Assembly (NCBI GenBank): GCA_965207565.1
Contig: CBDBMQ010000006.1
Coordinates: 1 to 64,000 of the forward strand
DNA length: 64,000 nt
Direction: 5' to 3'
From: Bin80 sp965207565
GTDB lineage: Bacteria; Bacteroidota; Rhodothermia; Rhodothermales; Bin80
A program made the translations under genes and the position numbers. Below are positions 38,744-48,316 of this stretch, in pieces. Every line of letters starts with the position of its first letter. Position 1 is the first letter of the stretch. The notes under the pieces were generated by a model. It worked only from the letters and a program-made list of their open reading frames with translations. It was not told the DNA's origin and ran no database searches.

Positions 38744-39310
38744 TTATTGAGGTGTGGTACCAGCGGTTCCAACACCAGATGGACTTGTGTCTAACTGAAG
38801 TGAGTCCAATTTCATGACTGCGGACTCATCCCACAAATCGGGACTGGTTCGCTGACGCACAACACTGAGTGCCTGTTGCATCTCAATGCGGTCCTGCGTA
38901 TCGTCCCACTGCAGTTCTTCTGAAGCAGAAGGTGGCACCACCTCGGGGATTTCGTTTTGCGGACCGGAAAGGAACAACAAAAATAGCACACAGGCGGCAG
39001 CGGCAAATGCGCCGCCAACTAAAACTAGTCGTTTTGGTCGCCGAATAGCCCCGCTCCCAAAGCGACGACGAGGTCCCGGCCGGACAGCTGACGCAAATAC
39101 TCGATCCACTACATCTTCCGGCGCAGTCACACGCCTTCGCAGCGCGGGATTCTCCAGCTGTGCTTTTACACGCTTGAATTCCTCATATTCCGCCCGATTC
39201 TCAGGGTCTTTAAGAAGCCCTTGCAACTTCTCTGTATTGACATCTTCACCATAAAGATGTTTGATAAGAAAACTCCTTTGATCAATATCTGTCGTTCTTT
39301 TTTTAGACAT
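38744..39310 (-). CDS. one-transmembrane anti-sigma-like protein
   Basis: 188 residues. The cytoplasmic part is charged (residues 1-90, including SKKRTTDIDQRSFLIKHLYG). One TM helix lies at about 95-115 (LVLVGGAFAAAACVLFLLF), followed by a periplasmic tail of about 70 residues. There is no zinc-binding HxxxCxxC motif. The gene overlaps the sigma-factor stop by 8 bp, the classic sigma/anti-sigma arrangement. Assigned from position and topology rather than from sequence similarity. Confidence 0.7.
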   Translation of the reverse strand: MSKKRTTDIDQRSFLIKHLYGEDVNTEKLQGLLKDPENRAEYEEFKRVKAQLENPALRRRVTAPEDVVDRVFASAVRPGPRRRFGSGAIRRPKRLVLVGGAFAAAACVLFLLFLSGPQNEIPEVVPPSASEELQWDDTQDRIEMQQALSVVRQRTSPDLWDESAVMKLDSLQLDTSPSGVGTAGTTPQ

Positions 39311-39938
39311 ATGCTTTGGCAGGTAACTGCCCGTTCTCTAGCTGATCCGTCTTGGGGGCATAACGTCGCGATTGTCGCTCAATCATTGCCCGCAGGTTAA
39401 TAAGAGCGTATCTCATACGCCCCAGTGCTGTGTTGATTGATACATCTGTGATCTCAGCGATTTCCCGGAATGTTAATCCTGCATCCTGACGCAATAACAC
39501 AACCTCCCGTTGCGAGGGAGGGAGGGATTCGATGCAGGTATCCAGCCACTGACTCCTCTCTTTGAGATACAATTCTTCGTCTGGTGCCTTGGCATCATCC
39601 GGGAGACAATCCCAGTAGTTTTCATCGTCACTTGCGATATCCTTCCATTTATTCCGACTTCGCTTATAGTCGTACACAACGTTCCGTGCAATCATCAATA
39701 TCCAACCCAGAAATCGACCTTGTGGGGTGTAACTCCCGCGACGTCGATGCATCACATCAACGACCTTTAGAAACGTGTCCTGAAAAAGATCATTGGCTAG
39801 TTCAGCATCATGGACCATGCCAAGAATAAAGCCATAGACACGATCCTTGTGGCGGTTGACAAGCTGCTGGAAAGCGAGTTGGTCTCCTCGCTCTATGTAG
39901 GCTGCCAGCAATTCATCGTCAGGCCGGGATTTGTACAT
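39303..39938 (-). CDS. ECF-type RNA polymerase sigma factor
   Basis: 211 residues. Region 2 is visible as DELLAAYIERGDQLAFQQLVNRH...DLFQDTFLKV with GRFLGWILMIARN. Region 4 is an HTH near SLPPSQREVVLLR...LTFREIAEITDVSINTALGRMRYA. There is a 30-residue acidic linker between the two, and a 25-residue tail after region 4. It directs RNA polymerase to a small regulon that normally includes its own operon. First gene of the minus-strand unit with the anti-sigma and two exported coiled-coil proteins. Confidence 0.92.
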   Translation of the reverse strand: MYKSRPDDELLAAYIERGDQLAFQQLVNRHKDRVYGFILGMVHDAELANDLFQDTFLKVVDVMHRRRGSYTPQGRFLGWILMIARNVVYDYKRSRNKWKDIASDDENYWDCLPDDAKAPDEELYLKERSQWLDTCIESLPPSQREVVLLRQDAGLTFREIAEITDVSINTALGRMRYALINLRAMIERQSRRYAPKTDQLENGQLPAKAYV

Positions 39939-40001
39939 ATCGCTGAAGTCACTCTCCCCCTATTAACGCACATGGATTTTGAGTTATTGCCTACGATCAG
40001 G

Positions 40002-41338
40002 TCAGAGCAGTTCAAGTACCTCACTGACGCTCTCCACGCCTATAGCGCGGATATTATTTGGTGGAGAAAATTCCTGGAGGCTCCGCGATGGCACTACTGC
40101 CGTCTCAAATCCAAGTTTCGCACATTCTCTGAGACGGATTTCCAATCGACTGATTCCTCTTACCTCTCCCCCCAACCCAACCTCTCCCATCAGAACGCCA
40201 CACTGGTCTGCAGAAATATCATGGAGAGATGAAGCGATTGCAACGGCAACCCCCAAATCTGCCGCCGGCTCTTCTGCACGCATTCCACCAGCAACATTCA
40301 GAAACACATCCTGGCCACTCAATACCAGTCCTTCGCGCTTTTCCAGAACAGCTAACAATAACTGGAGTCGTTTTGGATCAAAGCCGGTTGATGTGCGCTG
40401 CGGAGTGCCATAAGACGTTGGAGACACCAACGCCTGCACTTCCATTAATAAGGGTCGGGTTCCTTCCATCGCACAGATGACACAAGACCCGGTGGCGCCG
40501 CTTTGGCGTTCTGACAAAAAGAGCTCACTGGGATTTAATACTTCCTTGAGCCCAGCACCCGTCATTTCGAAAACCCCGATTTCATTGGTGGACCCGAATC
40601 GGTTTTTTACGGCGCGAAGGATGCGGTATCCGTGGTTTTGGTCCCCCTCAAAATAGAGCACCGTGTCCACCAGATGTTCCAGTACACGCGGGCCTGCAAT
40701 TGATCCTGACCGGGTAACATGTCCCACTAGGAAGGTCGCCGCATTCATTTTCTTGGTGAGTTGCATTAATGCCGCTGCGCTCTCACGAATCTGGGTAACG
40801 CTGCCTGGGGCACTGGAGACATCTGGATCATACAATGTCTGAATTGAATCAATGACGATCACATCCGGCACCGAATCTTCAATCGCTCCCAGGATTGCTT
40901 CTGTATTTGTTTCGGCCAACAGAAGTACATTCTGCGTCGCAGCATCCAGGCGCTGAGCACGAAGCTTCACTTGTCTGGCAGATTCTTCACCGGATACATA
41001 AAGGACGGTGAGGGGATCCAGATAACGGCCCAACTCTGTCATAAGTGTAGACTTACCGATCCCTGGGTCACCTGCTACCAGTGCGATAGATCCTCGCATA
41101 ATGCCTCCTCCCATGAGGCGATCCAACTCCTGTGAGCCCGTGACGATTCGGGGCATCTCCCCAATCTCTACCTCATCAATGGGCTGTGGGATCACTGCTC
41201 GGGTCGCTATATGACGACGATCGGTTCCCTTCTCTTCCACCATGGTATCCCAGAAATTGCATCCAGGGCATTTACCCAGCCATTTGGGGACGAGTACCCG
41301 CACTCCTGGCAGCAATATCTTGTTTTTGGCTTTGCCAT
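40002..41338 (-). CDS. radA: DNA repair protein RadA (frameshift in the N-terminal zinc finger)
   Basis: Branch-migration ATPase for recombinational repair. The uninterrupted frame covers 40002-41315 and shows Walker A GDPGIGKST, the KNRFG-type motif (VKNRFGSTNEIG) and the Lon-like C-terminal domain. The true start is the ATG at 41338: MAKPKTRYCCQECGYSS is in the next frame and provides the first Cys pair of the C4 zinc finger. Adding one A to the AAA coding run near 41283-41285 joins it to PKWLGKCPGC. A defect in such a conserved gene is more likely a sequencing indel than a real mutation. Confidence 0.92.
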
Positions 41339-41431
41339 TCTTCAGATTAATTTGTCTGAAATATAGCTATCGGAGCGTGAGCTAGAAACAACCATCGCAA
41401 AAATTGATTAACCCCGCAGCTTTCTGCCATT
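41339..41431. promoter_or_regulatory. divergent promoter region, radA / mla operon
   Basis: A 93-bp AT-rich gap between the corrected radA start (minus) and the mlaE start (plus). It must hold both promoters; no operator is evident. Confidence 0.35.
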
Positions 41432-42196
41432 ATGATGTCACCTATTGTTCTGAGGATTACCCAGCCACTCTTTGATATCGGTCGCTTTACGATGCTCATG
41501 TCATCGGCCTTCTTGTCATTGCGTGAAATGGGGACCTATTGGCAGAATTTTCAAATTCAGTTGATCCGGATTGGAATTGATTCGATTCCAATTGTTGCAT
41601 TGGCAGCGGCATTTTCTGGGGCAGTTACAACGGTTCAAACAGCTTATCAACTGATTTCTCCCCTCATACCACCCAAGATTATCGGTGCGGTGGTGGTTCC
41701 ATCGCTCACGATGGAACTCGGAGCAGTCGTCACAGGATTTATTCTTTCCGGGCGCGTTGGTGCACGTATTGCAGCAGAGCTAGGAACCATGCGGGTGACG
41801 GAACAGATTGATGCCTTGGAAGCTATGGGCCTTAATTCCGTTGGATACCTTATCGTTCCACGTGTTCTGGCTGGGATCGTCATGGTTCCCGTTTTATACA
41901 TTGCAGCCTGTCTGGTTGGTGTCTTCGGGGGAATTGCGGCTGCAGAATTGACAGGAGTCGTGTCTACGGGAGAATTTGTTCAGGGAGCTCGTGAGCACTG
42001 GAATTTTTTCGGCCCCTATTTTGGGCTGATTAAAGCATTTGTTTTTGGATTTCTGATTACAGCCGTATCCTGCTACATTGGATACTACACCAAAGGCGGG
42101 GCGGACGGAGTTGGCCGCAGTACCACACGCGCTGCCGTGATGAGTTGTGTCCTTATCTTGGTTGCAGATCTCGTTCTTGCCATCCTTCTTCTGTAA
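41432..42196 (+). CDS. mlaE: MlaE-family ABC permease (phospholipid transport)
   Basis: Inner-membrane permease of the Mla/MCE lipid-transport system, 254 residues with about five to six TM helices. The conserved cytoplasmic segment ELGTMRVTEQIDALEAMGLN, shared by MlaE/YrbE/TGD1, is near residues 112-131, preceded by GRVGARIAAE. First of three plus-strand genes (permease, ATPase, MCE protein), 32 bp ahead of the ATPase. The system moves phospholipids between the inner and outer membranes; the direction is not visible in the sequence. Confidence 0.93.
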   Translation: MMSPIVLRITQPLFDIGRFTMLMSSAFLSLREMGTYWQNFQIQLIRIGIDSIPIVALAAAFSGAVTTVQTAYQLISPLIPPKIIGAVVVPSLTMELGAVVTGFILSGRVGARIAAELGTMRVTEQIDALEAMGLNSVGYLIVPRVLAGIVMVPVLYIAACLVGVFGGIAAAELTGVVSTGEFVQGAREHWNFFGPYFGLIKAFVFGFLITAVSCYIGYYTKGGADGVGRSTTRAAVMSCVLILVADLVLAILLL

Positions 42197-42228
42197 GCTG
42201 ACCAGTACGACTAGCCCCTTTCGAGTGC

Positions 42229-42963
42229 ATGATCCAGGTACAGAACATCTATAAATCTTTTTCCGGTCGTACGGTACTTCATGATGTCTCCCTGGATATT
42301 CCAGAAGGCCGTACGCAGGCGATCATCGGTCAAAGCGGCTCAGGAAAGAGTGTTCTCATGAAACACCTGATTGGACTATTGCGCCCCGACCATGGGAGAG
42401 TTCTGATTGATCAGGTTGATATTGCAAAAATTAGTTACCAAAAACTCCGTAAAGTTCGGAGAGAATTCGGAGTTCTTTTCCAAGGCGGAGCACTTTTTGA
42501 CTCGTTGGATGCATTTGAGAACGTGGCCTTCCCACTTAGAACCTTTACCTCGAAAACAGACAAGGATGTCCGTCGTGAGGTACAGAAGTGTCTTGATCTG
42601 GTACAACTCTCGAATATTGGCTCAAAAAAGACGGATGAGTTGTCTGGTGGAATGCGAAAACGGATCGCGCTTGCACGCGCAATCGCGCTACGCCCCAGAT
42701 ATATTATTTACGATGAACCAACCAGTGGGCTGGATCCAGAAACCTCCAATACAATCAACGAACTGATCAAAGGGCTTGCCGATCATCTCGAAATCACCAG
42801 TATCGTGGTTACCCATGATATGCATTCGGTGCTGCAAATCGCCGACCGTGTAGCTTTCATCCATGATACACGTATGCATTGGAATGGGACGATCGACCAG
42901 CTGCGAGAGAGCTCCGACGTAACGCTTCGTTCATTCGTGAAGGCGAATGAGTATGTAATTTGA
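42229..42963 (+). CDS. mlaF: MlaF-family ABC ATPase
   Basis: ATP-hydrolysing partner of the permease, 244 residues. Walker A GQSGSGKS is at 34-41, the ABC signature LSGGMRKR near 141-148 and Walker B IIYDEPTSGLDP near 161-172, with the H-loop in IVVTHDM. The sequence is complete. It lies between mlaE and the MCE-domain gene in one operon. Confidence 0.94.
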   Translation: MIQVQNIYKSFSGRTVLHDVSLDIPEGRTQAIIGQSGSGKSVLMKHLIGLLRPDHGRVLIDQVDIAKISYQKLRKVRREFGVLFQGGALFDSLDAFENVAFPLRTFTSKTDKDVRREVQKCLDLVQLSNIGSKKTDELSGGMRKRIALARAIALRPRYIIYDEPTSGLDPETSNTINELIKGLADHLEITSIVVTHDMHSVLQIADRVAFIHDTRMHWNGTIDQLRESSDVTLRSFVKANEYVI

Positions 42964-42994
42964 CCTCGCCATTCATCTAACAAGCAATAATCAA

Positions 42995-43912
42995 GTGAAG
43001 CTACCCAATGAATTAAAAATAGGGCTGACTGTCGTCCTTGCCGGGATCATATTCTATGTGGGAATACGGTTCTTTAGAGATCTGCCAATCTTTGGACACG
43101 ATTCGATCTATCATACGGAACTCATGAACTCAAGCGGGTTGGTCCCTGGAAATATCGTTGCCGTCAATGGCGTAGGAGTCGGCTCAGTTACGGAAGTGCA
43201 ACTTACCCTCGCGGGAGCAGACATCTCATTTTCTGTGCGAGATGATGTGATCTTGACGGAGGGAACCACTGCGTCTACCGGTGGATTCGGGTTTGTGAGC
43301 AGCGTGCAGCTAAACCTGTCGCTTGGCCCCCCGGATGCCCCCGCATATGAACCCGGTTCACTGATCCCCTCCTCTGCCCACTCAGATATCCTGGCGGACC
43401 TCGCCAGCCGCACTCCCTCGGTCCTGAACCGTGTTGATACAGTGCTGGCGGGCTCTAGCCTGGCAATTAACGCAGCGACCGAACTGTTGGCCGGCCCGGA
43501 AGGTCATATGCAACAGACCCTGACCTCCATTCGGAATTCGGCGGATGCCTTCCACTCCGTCCTTCTGGCAGAGCAGGGAAGCCTGCAGGCGGTCCTCCAG
43601 GGGATTGAAGACCTAGTGAACACGGCAGAGTCATTTACGGAGGATTCTCTTGGAACTACTGCGGCAAAACTCAATGATGTGATTGAACAGCTGTCGGGCA
43701 ACCTGGATATCCTGGAAACCACAACCAATGAACTCAATATCCTGATCTCTTCCATCAATCAGGGTCAGGGTACACTAGGGAAACTCGCAACGGATGACTC
43801 TCTGTACCTTGAACTACAGGGAGCCTCAGCGGCCTTGAGACGGATCCTGGAAAATTTTGAAGAGGATCCCCATCAATACCTCAAACACTTGAGACTGATT
43901 GATTTCTTTTAA
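42995..43912 (+). CDS. mlaD: MCE/MlaD-family periplasmic lipid-binding protein
   Basis: Substrate-binding subunit, 305 residues. One N-terminal TM anchor (about 5-24, IGLTVVLAGIIFYVGIRFF) is followed by a single MCE beta-barrel domain (about 35-115) with the GLVPGNIVAVNGVGVGSV pattern. A long helical C-terminal half of about 180 residues may form the coiled tunnel typical of longer MCE proteins. No MlaB or MlaC gene follows; an HD-domain gene starts at once. The start is given by a GTG/ATG at 42995 with the IGLTVVL helix immediately after. Confidence 0.88.
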   Translation: MKLPNELKIGLTVVLAGIIFYVGIRFFRDLPIFGHDSIYHTELMNSSGLVPGNIVAVNGVGVGSVTEVQLTLAGADISFSVRDDVILTEGTTASTGGFGFVSSVQLNLSLGPPDAPAYEPGSLIPSSAHSDILADLASRTPSVLNRVDTVLAGSSLAINAATELLAGPEGHMQQTLTSIRNSADAFHSVLLAEQGSLQAVLQGIEDLVNTAESFTEDSLGTTAAKLNDVIEQLSGNLDILETTTNELNILISSINQGQGTLGKLATDDSLYLELQGASAALRRILENFEEDPHQYLKHLRLIDFF

Positions 43913-43916
43913 TCCC

Positions 43917-44480
43917 ATGCCCACCTACGACGAATCTCTTGAGCTTTTTCATGAATGGACGTCCTCTGACAGCCTTCGAAGACATGCGTATGCAGTTGAG
44001 GCTGCGATGGAAGCTTATGCAGAGCTCTTTGATGAGGATGTCACACTTTGGCGGATTACCGGTCTACTGCACGATATGGATTATGAACGCCACCCGACGC
44101 CCGAGGAACATCCTTACGTAGGTACGACGCTATTGCGGGAAAAAAGATACCCTGAATCCATCATTGAAGCGATCCTTGGCCATGCCCCCTATACCGGGAC
44201 TCCACGAACGACCCTTCTGGCAAAAACCCTTTTCGCCGTGGATGAACTGGCTGGCTTCATTACAGCAGTTGCCTATGTTCGACCTACACGTCTTGAGGGG
44301 ATGGCTCCGAAAAGCGTCCGCAAAAAATTAAAGGATAAGGCGTTTGCGGCGGCGGTCAACCGGGCAGATATTCAGCAGGGTGCCGAAGAACTGGGTATTG
44401 AACTGTCCCAGCACATTTCCAATGTGATCGCCGGCATGCGTAAACATGCAGATCGATTGGGACTTGCGGCCCCTATATAA
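43917..44480 (+). CDS. HD-domain hydrolase-like protein
   Basis: 188 residues from the ATG at 43917. The HD metal-binding pattern is visible: SLRRHAYAVEAAM gives the first His, LLHDMDYE the HD pair, and EAILGHAP a later His. This matches the small HDIG-type proteins annotated as predicted hydrolases in many Bacteroidota. Substrate unknown; the fold usually acts on phosphate esters. It starts 4 bp after mlaD ends, so it is probably co-transcribed. Confidence 0.8.
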   Translation: MPTYDESLELFHEWTSSDSLRRHAYAVEAAMEAYAELFDEDVTLWRITGLLHDMDYERHPTPEEHPYVGTTLLREKRYPESIIEAILGHAPYTGTPRTTLLAKTLFAVDELAGFITAVAYVRPTRLEGMAPKSVRKKLKDKAFAAAVNRADIQQGAEELGIELSQHISNVIAGMRKHADRLGLAAPI

Positions 44481-44488
44481 TCCGAGCC

Positions 44489-45691
44489 ATGGCAGCACCT
44501 GGTCATGTACCTGGAACGAATCTGAAGGAGGTCATCAGTGATTACATTGGGCGCCATTGGCCTGGCAGCGACACATCAAAAACAGCGCCGCAATCACGTA
44601 GAAACAGGACTTCTAAGCGCGGATTCGGATTATACTTGATTCGCTTGATCCCATGGGTACTAGCGGTTCTGTTTGTCCTCTCATTCATTTGGGACTTTAC
44701 CGGGCTCGGCCTCTTACTGGATCACAACGGCATCTATATCCTCTTTCAGAGTGAGCAAACCTTGATCCTTGGTCATTATTCCGGGCTGGGACTCCCATCA
44801 TTTAGCCGCATCCTCGAGTTGGAAGGGTTAATGGTGACGGTTTCAGCCGCCGGACTGATTGGATTCTTTACAAACTGGTTGGCCATTACCATGCTGTTTC
44901 ATCCGCGGAAGCGTCGTCCCCTGTTGGGGCAGGGAATTATTCCGGCATCCCGGGATCGGATGGCAGATCTGATTGCCCTTGCCATCAGCAAAGACCTGAT
45001 CAGCGAGGAAGTCATCCTGGAACGAATCCATCTCAGCGGGGTGGTTCCCAAGTACAGGGAGATGGCCCTGCAGGTGGCAGAGGGACTGCTCTCAGATGAA
45101 AAATTTCAACGGGAAATCAAAATCTTGGCCAGCCGGTTTCTCACAGAAAAGCTCGAAAGCCCCAAACTCAAAGAAAAGATCACCTCGGTCGTCATGGAAA
45201 TGATTGACTCGGCCGCCAAGAAAGGGTTTACCGGGATGGCAGTCAAGGTCTACCAAATGCTCAACCGTGAAGGTCTCCAACGACAGATTCAGGAAGCGAT
45301 TGATGAGTTACCCGAAACCGTGGATCTGATTGTGGATGAATTTGCAGCGACCTTTCAAACGCTGCCAGGAAAGGTTGCCGAACGTGCAGACGACATTGAG
45401 CTGTGGCTGACGAAAGCGATTATCTCCTTTGTCGGCACGCTTGATATTTATGAAATGGTCTCAAAAAACCTGCGTGAATACGATGAGCGTCGGTTTGAGA
45501 ACCTGATTAAGCGTACTTCGAATGATCAGCTAATCTATATCAAGTACCTTGGGGGTGCACTTGGGGCGATCGGTGGACTGGTGATTTTTGATCAATGGCT
45601 TGCATTGCCGCTTTTGGCGGTGGTACTGGGTTCGGTGATTGCCTTGGACTACCTTGTGGTCTGGATTATAAAACGTCGCCAGACTGCTTAG
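44489..45691 (+). CDS. DUF445 family membrane protein
   Basis: 400 residues. A cationic N-terminus precedes TM helices at about 51-70 and 108-130 (GLMVTVSAAGLIGFFTNWLAITMLFHP, the DUF445 signature). A long amphipathic helical region with repeats of the EKLxSPKLKEKI type follows, then two closing TM helices (about 350-395). The family is widespread and uncharacterised, possibly involved in envelope integrity. It begins 8 bp after the HD gene. Convergent with dusB. Confidence 0.85.
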   Translation: MAAPGHVPGTNLKEVISDYIGRHWPGSDTSKTAPQSRRNRTSKRGFGLYLIRLIPWVLAVLFVLSFIWDFTGLGLLLDHNGIYILFQSEQTLILGHYSGLGLPSFSRILELEGLMVTVSAAGLIGFFTNWLAITMLFHPRKRRPLLGQGIIPASRDRMADLIALAISKDLISEEVILERIHLSGVVPKYREMALQVAEGLLSDEKFQREIKILASRFLTEKLESPKLKEKITSVVMEMIDSAAKKGFTGMAVKVYQMLNREGLQRQIQEAIDELPETVDLIVDEFAATFQTLPGKVAERADDIELWLTKAIISFVGTLDIYEMVSKNLREYDERRFENLIKRTSNDQLIYIKYLGGALGAIGGLVIFDQWLALPLLAVVLGSVIALDYLVVWIIKRRQTA

Positions 45692-46686
45692 TGGGTTCAG
45701 TTGGATGACCTCCGGCTCCACTTCCTGAGTGCCGTCAAGGACGGAAAGCACTTCCTCCATGGTCTCTGCTTTCATCAGGCGCATTCGAAGCTTACTTGCA
45801 TTCCTGAACCCTTTGAAGTAGCCTCCGTACATGCGGCGCAGTTCCCTGACACCTCTGCGCTCTCCAAGCCAGTCACACTTCAGCGTAAGGTGTTCTGCAA
45901 CCACACTGATACGTTCGGTCCAAGACGGAGGCGGAAGGTTAATTCCTTCTTCGATAAATGCCTTCGCACGCTTAAAAATCCAGGGGTTCCCAAATCGCGC
46001 CGCGTCCGATCATGACGGCATCCACACCTGTTTCTTCGAACATTTGCAGGACGGATTCCGGCTTTAGGGCATCCCCATTCCCAATGAGTGGGATTCGTTG
46101 AAGCCCCTCTTCGCGAATCTGCTGTAGATACTGCCAGCGTGCTTCTCCGCTGTACATTTGTTTTCTCGTCCTTGCATGCACCGCAAGTGCCTGAATCCCA
46201 CACTCTTCCAGCATGCGGGCTACGTTGACGATATCTATACTGCCGTCATCCCAGCCAAGGCGGGTTTTTACAGTAACCGGCCGATCCGTGGCCTCGACAA
46301 CGGTACGCGTAATTTTTTTCATCTTTGGCAGGTTACGCAGGATACCAGCACCTGCCTCCTTACACACCACTTTACGTACCGGGCAACCAAAATTGATGTC
46401 AATAATGTCTGGTTGAAACCCGATCTACAATATCCGTGGCTGATTTGACCTGATCAATGTCACCACCGAAGATCTGAATGCCTACCGGACGCTCGTTGTC
46501 GCGAATATCCAGCTTCATCAGAGAATCTTCCGCCTCGTGAACTAATCCACCTGATGAGATAAACTCCGTGTAGACAACATCTGCACCATAGCGCTTACAC
46601 AGTGCTCGGAACGGAGGATCGGAAACATCCTCCATGGGGGCTAACAGGAGCGGCCGCTTCCCAAGTTCAATGGAGCCAATGCGCAT
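45530..46686 (-). pseudogene. dusB: tRNA-dihydrouridine synthase DusB, split by single-base insertions
   Basis: FMN enzyme that reduces uridine in tRNA. Three frames follow one another. The first is 46686-46399 (RPLLLAPMEDVSDPPFR, the FMN-site start). The second is about 46430-45985 (after removing one T at about 46428 it reads QPDIIDINFGCP, then the catalytic Cys in VCKEAGAG, KTRLGWD, GRGAI). The third is up to 45904-45697 (after removing one T near 45989, GAIGNPWIF). The last frame remains open to 45530, antisense to DUF445; a stop at about 45697 in another frame gives the usual length of about 330. Two insertions in T runs of an otherwise perfect gene suggest read errors. Confidence 0.82.
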
Positions 46687-46798
46687 TCTATACTATACGA
46701 ATCAACAGTTGCTCAAATAAAACGAATTAACGGGCATTTCGTGCATCACGGACTAAATTTATGCGTAGAGAATTGTGAACAACCTTTATCTTATAGAC

Positions 46799-47065
46799 AT
46801 GACTTACCGAGTAATTCCTGGCTACTTATTGGTCCTCTGCGCAATCTTCATTGCAGGATGCGAGCCCGAACTCCTCAACATGGCGGATTCATGGCAGAGC
46901 CTTTCCTGTTGTGGTTTAATCGTACTCATCCTGGATGTGATCGCCATTGTTGAAGTTGCCGGCAGTTCCCGCAACATTACCGAAAAGCTCATTTGGATTT
47001 TCTTTATTGTGTGTGCTCCTTTTTTAGGACTCCTCTGTTATTACATCTTCGCTGATCGTTCATGA
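46799..47065 (+). CDS. PLDc_N-domain small membrane protein
   Basis: 88 residues from the ATG at 46799, or slightly longer if it starts at 46775. Two to three hydrophobic segments are visible (VIPGYLLVLCAIFIAG, LIVLILDVIAIVEV, LIWIFFIVCAPFLGLLCYYI). The ending WIFFIVCAPFLGLLCYYIFADR is the phospholipase D nuclease N-terminal (PLDc_N) pattern. A Cys at the end of the first helix could be a lipobox. Role unknown; it precedes a phosphodiesterase gene with which it overlaps by 4 bp (47062-47065). Confidence 0.7.
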   Translation: MTYRVIPGYLLVLCAIFIAGCEPELLNMADSWQSLSCCGLIVLILDVIAIVEVAGSSRNITEKLIWIFFIVCAPFLGLLCYYIFADRS

Positions 47066-48306
47066 CACTTCGAAATCCATTCTGGTTGATTGCCCTCTTT
47101 GTTATTTCTGGCGCGAATCATCCAGATCCTCCGAAGCGCGGTACTGATGAGGAGCCGAGCAGCGTGATCTTGATCTCCATTGATGGGCTTCGGGCAGATT
47201 ATATCACACCTGAGGATACTCCTCATCTACATGAACTGGCTAGTAAAGGGGTTCATGCAGAATATTTAGAGCCGGTTTTCCCATCGAAAACCTTCCCCAA
47301 CCATTACAGCATCATTACAGGATTGTACCCTGCAAATCACGGCATTATCAACAATTCAATGTATGACCCTGGACTGGGGTCTTTTCGGATCAGTGATCGA
47401 GACGCGATCACAAAATCAGACTGGTGGGGTGGCGAGCCTCTCTGGGTAACCGTTCAGAAACACGGCCACACGAGTGCGACCTATTTCTGGGTAGGTTCTG
47501 ATGCCGATTCGATCCAAGGAATCCAACCAACTTACTGGATGGAGTACGATCATGATCTTCCCCATGATGTGCGAATAGACTCGGTCATGGCGGCTGTAAC
47601 GCGTACGCCCCGCCCTGCCCTGATTACAACCTATTTCAGCTCGGTTGATACACAGGGGCATCGGTTTGGTCCCAAGTCCAATGAAACTCGCGAAGCTCTC
47701 AAAGAGGTTGATCAGCAAATTGGAAACCTGCTTGCACGTCTTCGGGGTGCAGGCCTTTATGAAGACATTAATATCGTTGTGCTGGGAGATCACGGGATGG
47801 CCGAAACCTCGAGTGAGCGAGTCGAAATGGTCGACGACTATATCAGGCTCGGTGATGTATATAGAATCGGCGGGCTGGATGCGTTAGGCTTTTTTAACCT
47901 GAAAGATTCAACGCAGCTGGACACTCTACTGAATGCGCTGAAGCAAATGTCTCATGTGAGATGGTTTACACGCGACGATGTGCCTGCAGAGTGGCATTAT
48001 AGCGGTAATGAACGCATTCCAGACCTGATCGGGGTTGCGGATGAAGGATGGCAGATGTCAAGCAAGCAACTTTTTGAACATAACCCGGACTATTATTCCG
48101 GTGGCACTCATGGCTATGATCCGGCCCTACCGTCCATGCATGCAGCCTTCATTGCATATGGGCCACAGTTTAAGCAGAACCTGAGCGTTGACGGCTTCTC
48201 ACTCATCCATGTCTACGAACTGCTATGCGCTGTAATTGGCATTGAGCCCGCCCCAAATGATGGAAACCTCGAAGAAATCGCACATCTTCTAAGAACGGAT
48301 CCTTAA
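47062..48306 (+). CDS. ectonucleotide pyrophosphatase/phosphodiesterase-like protein (alkaline phosphatase superfamily)
   Basis: 414 residues. The N-terminal hydrophobic segment LIALFVISG is a likely export signal. Metal ligand D41 is in ISIDGLRADY, and the nucleophile Thr77 is in FPSKTFPNH, the NPP signature. Later ligands follow in SVDTQGHRFG, VLGDHGMAE and GTHGYDP. The family splits phosphodiester or pyrophosphate bonds of nucleotides or lipids in the periplasm. It overlaps the PLDc_N gene by 4 bp (ATGA) and is followed 10 bp later by an exported NTF2-like gene, suggesting a three-gene unit. Confidence 0.9.
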   Translation: MTLRNPFWLIALFVISGANHPDPPKRGTDEEPSSVILISIDGLRADYITPEDTPHLHELASKGVHAEYLEPVFPSKTFPNHYSIITGLYPANHGIINNSMYDPGLGSFRISDRDAITKSDWWGGEPLWVTVQKHGHTSATYFWVGSDADSIQGIQPTYWMEYDHDLPHDVRIDSVMAAVTRTPRPALITTYFSSVDTQGHRFGPKSNETREALKEVDQQIGNLLARLRGAGLYEDINIVVLGDHGMAETSSERVEMVDDYIRLGDVYRIGGLDALGFFNLKDSTQLDTLLNALKQMSHVRWFTRDDVPAEWHYSGNERIPDLIGVADEGWQMSSKQLFEHNPDYYSGGTHGYDPALPSMHAAFIAYGPQFKQNLSVDGFSLIHVYELLCAVIGIEPAPNDGNLEEIAHLLRTDP

Positions 48307-48316
48307 TTCTAAGACC

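Noticed and set aside
45530..45697. Extended DusB C-terminus antisense to DUF445
   Set aside because: The extension is the complement of conserved DUF445 codons; a stop at about 45697 in another frame gives the normal DusB length.
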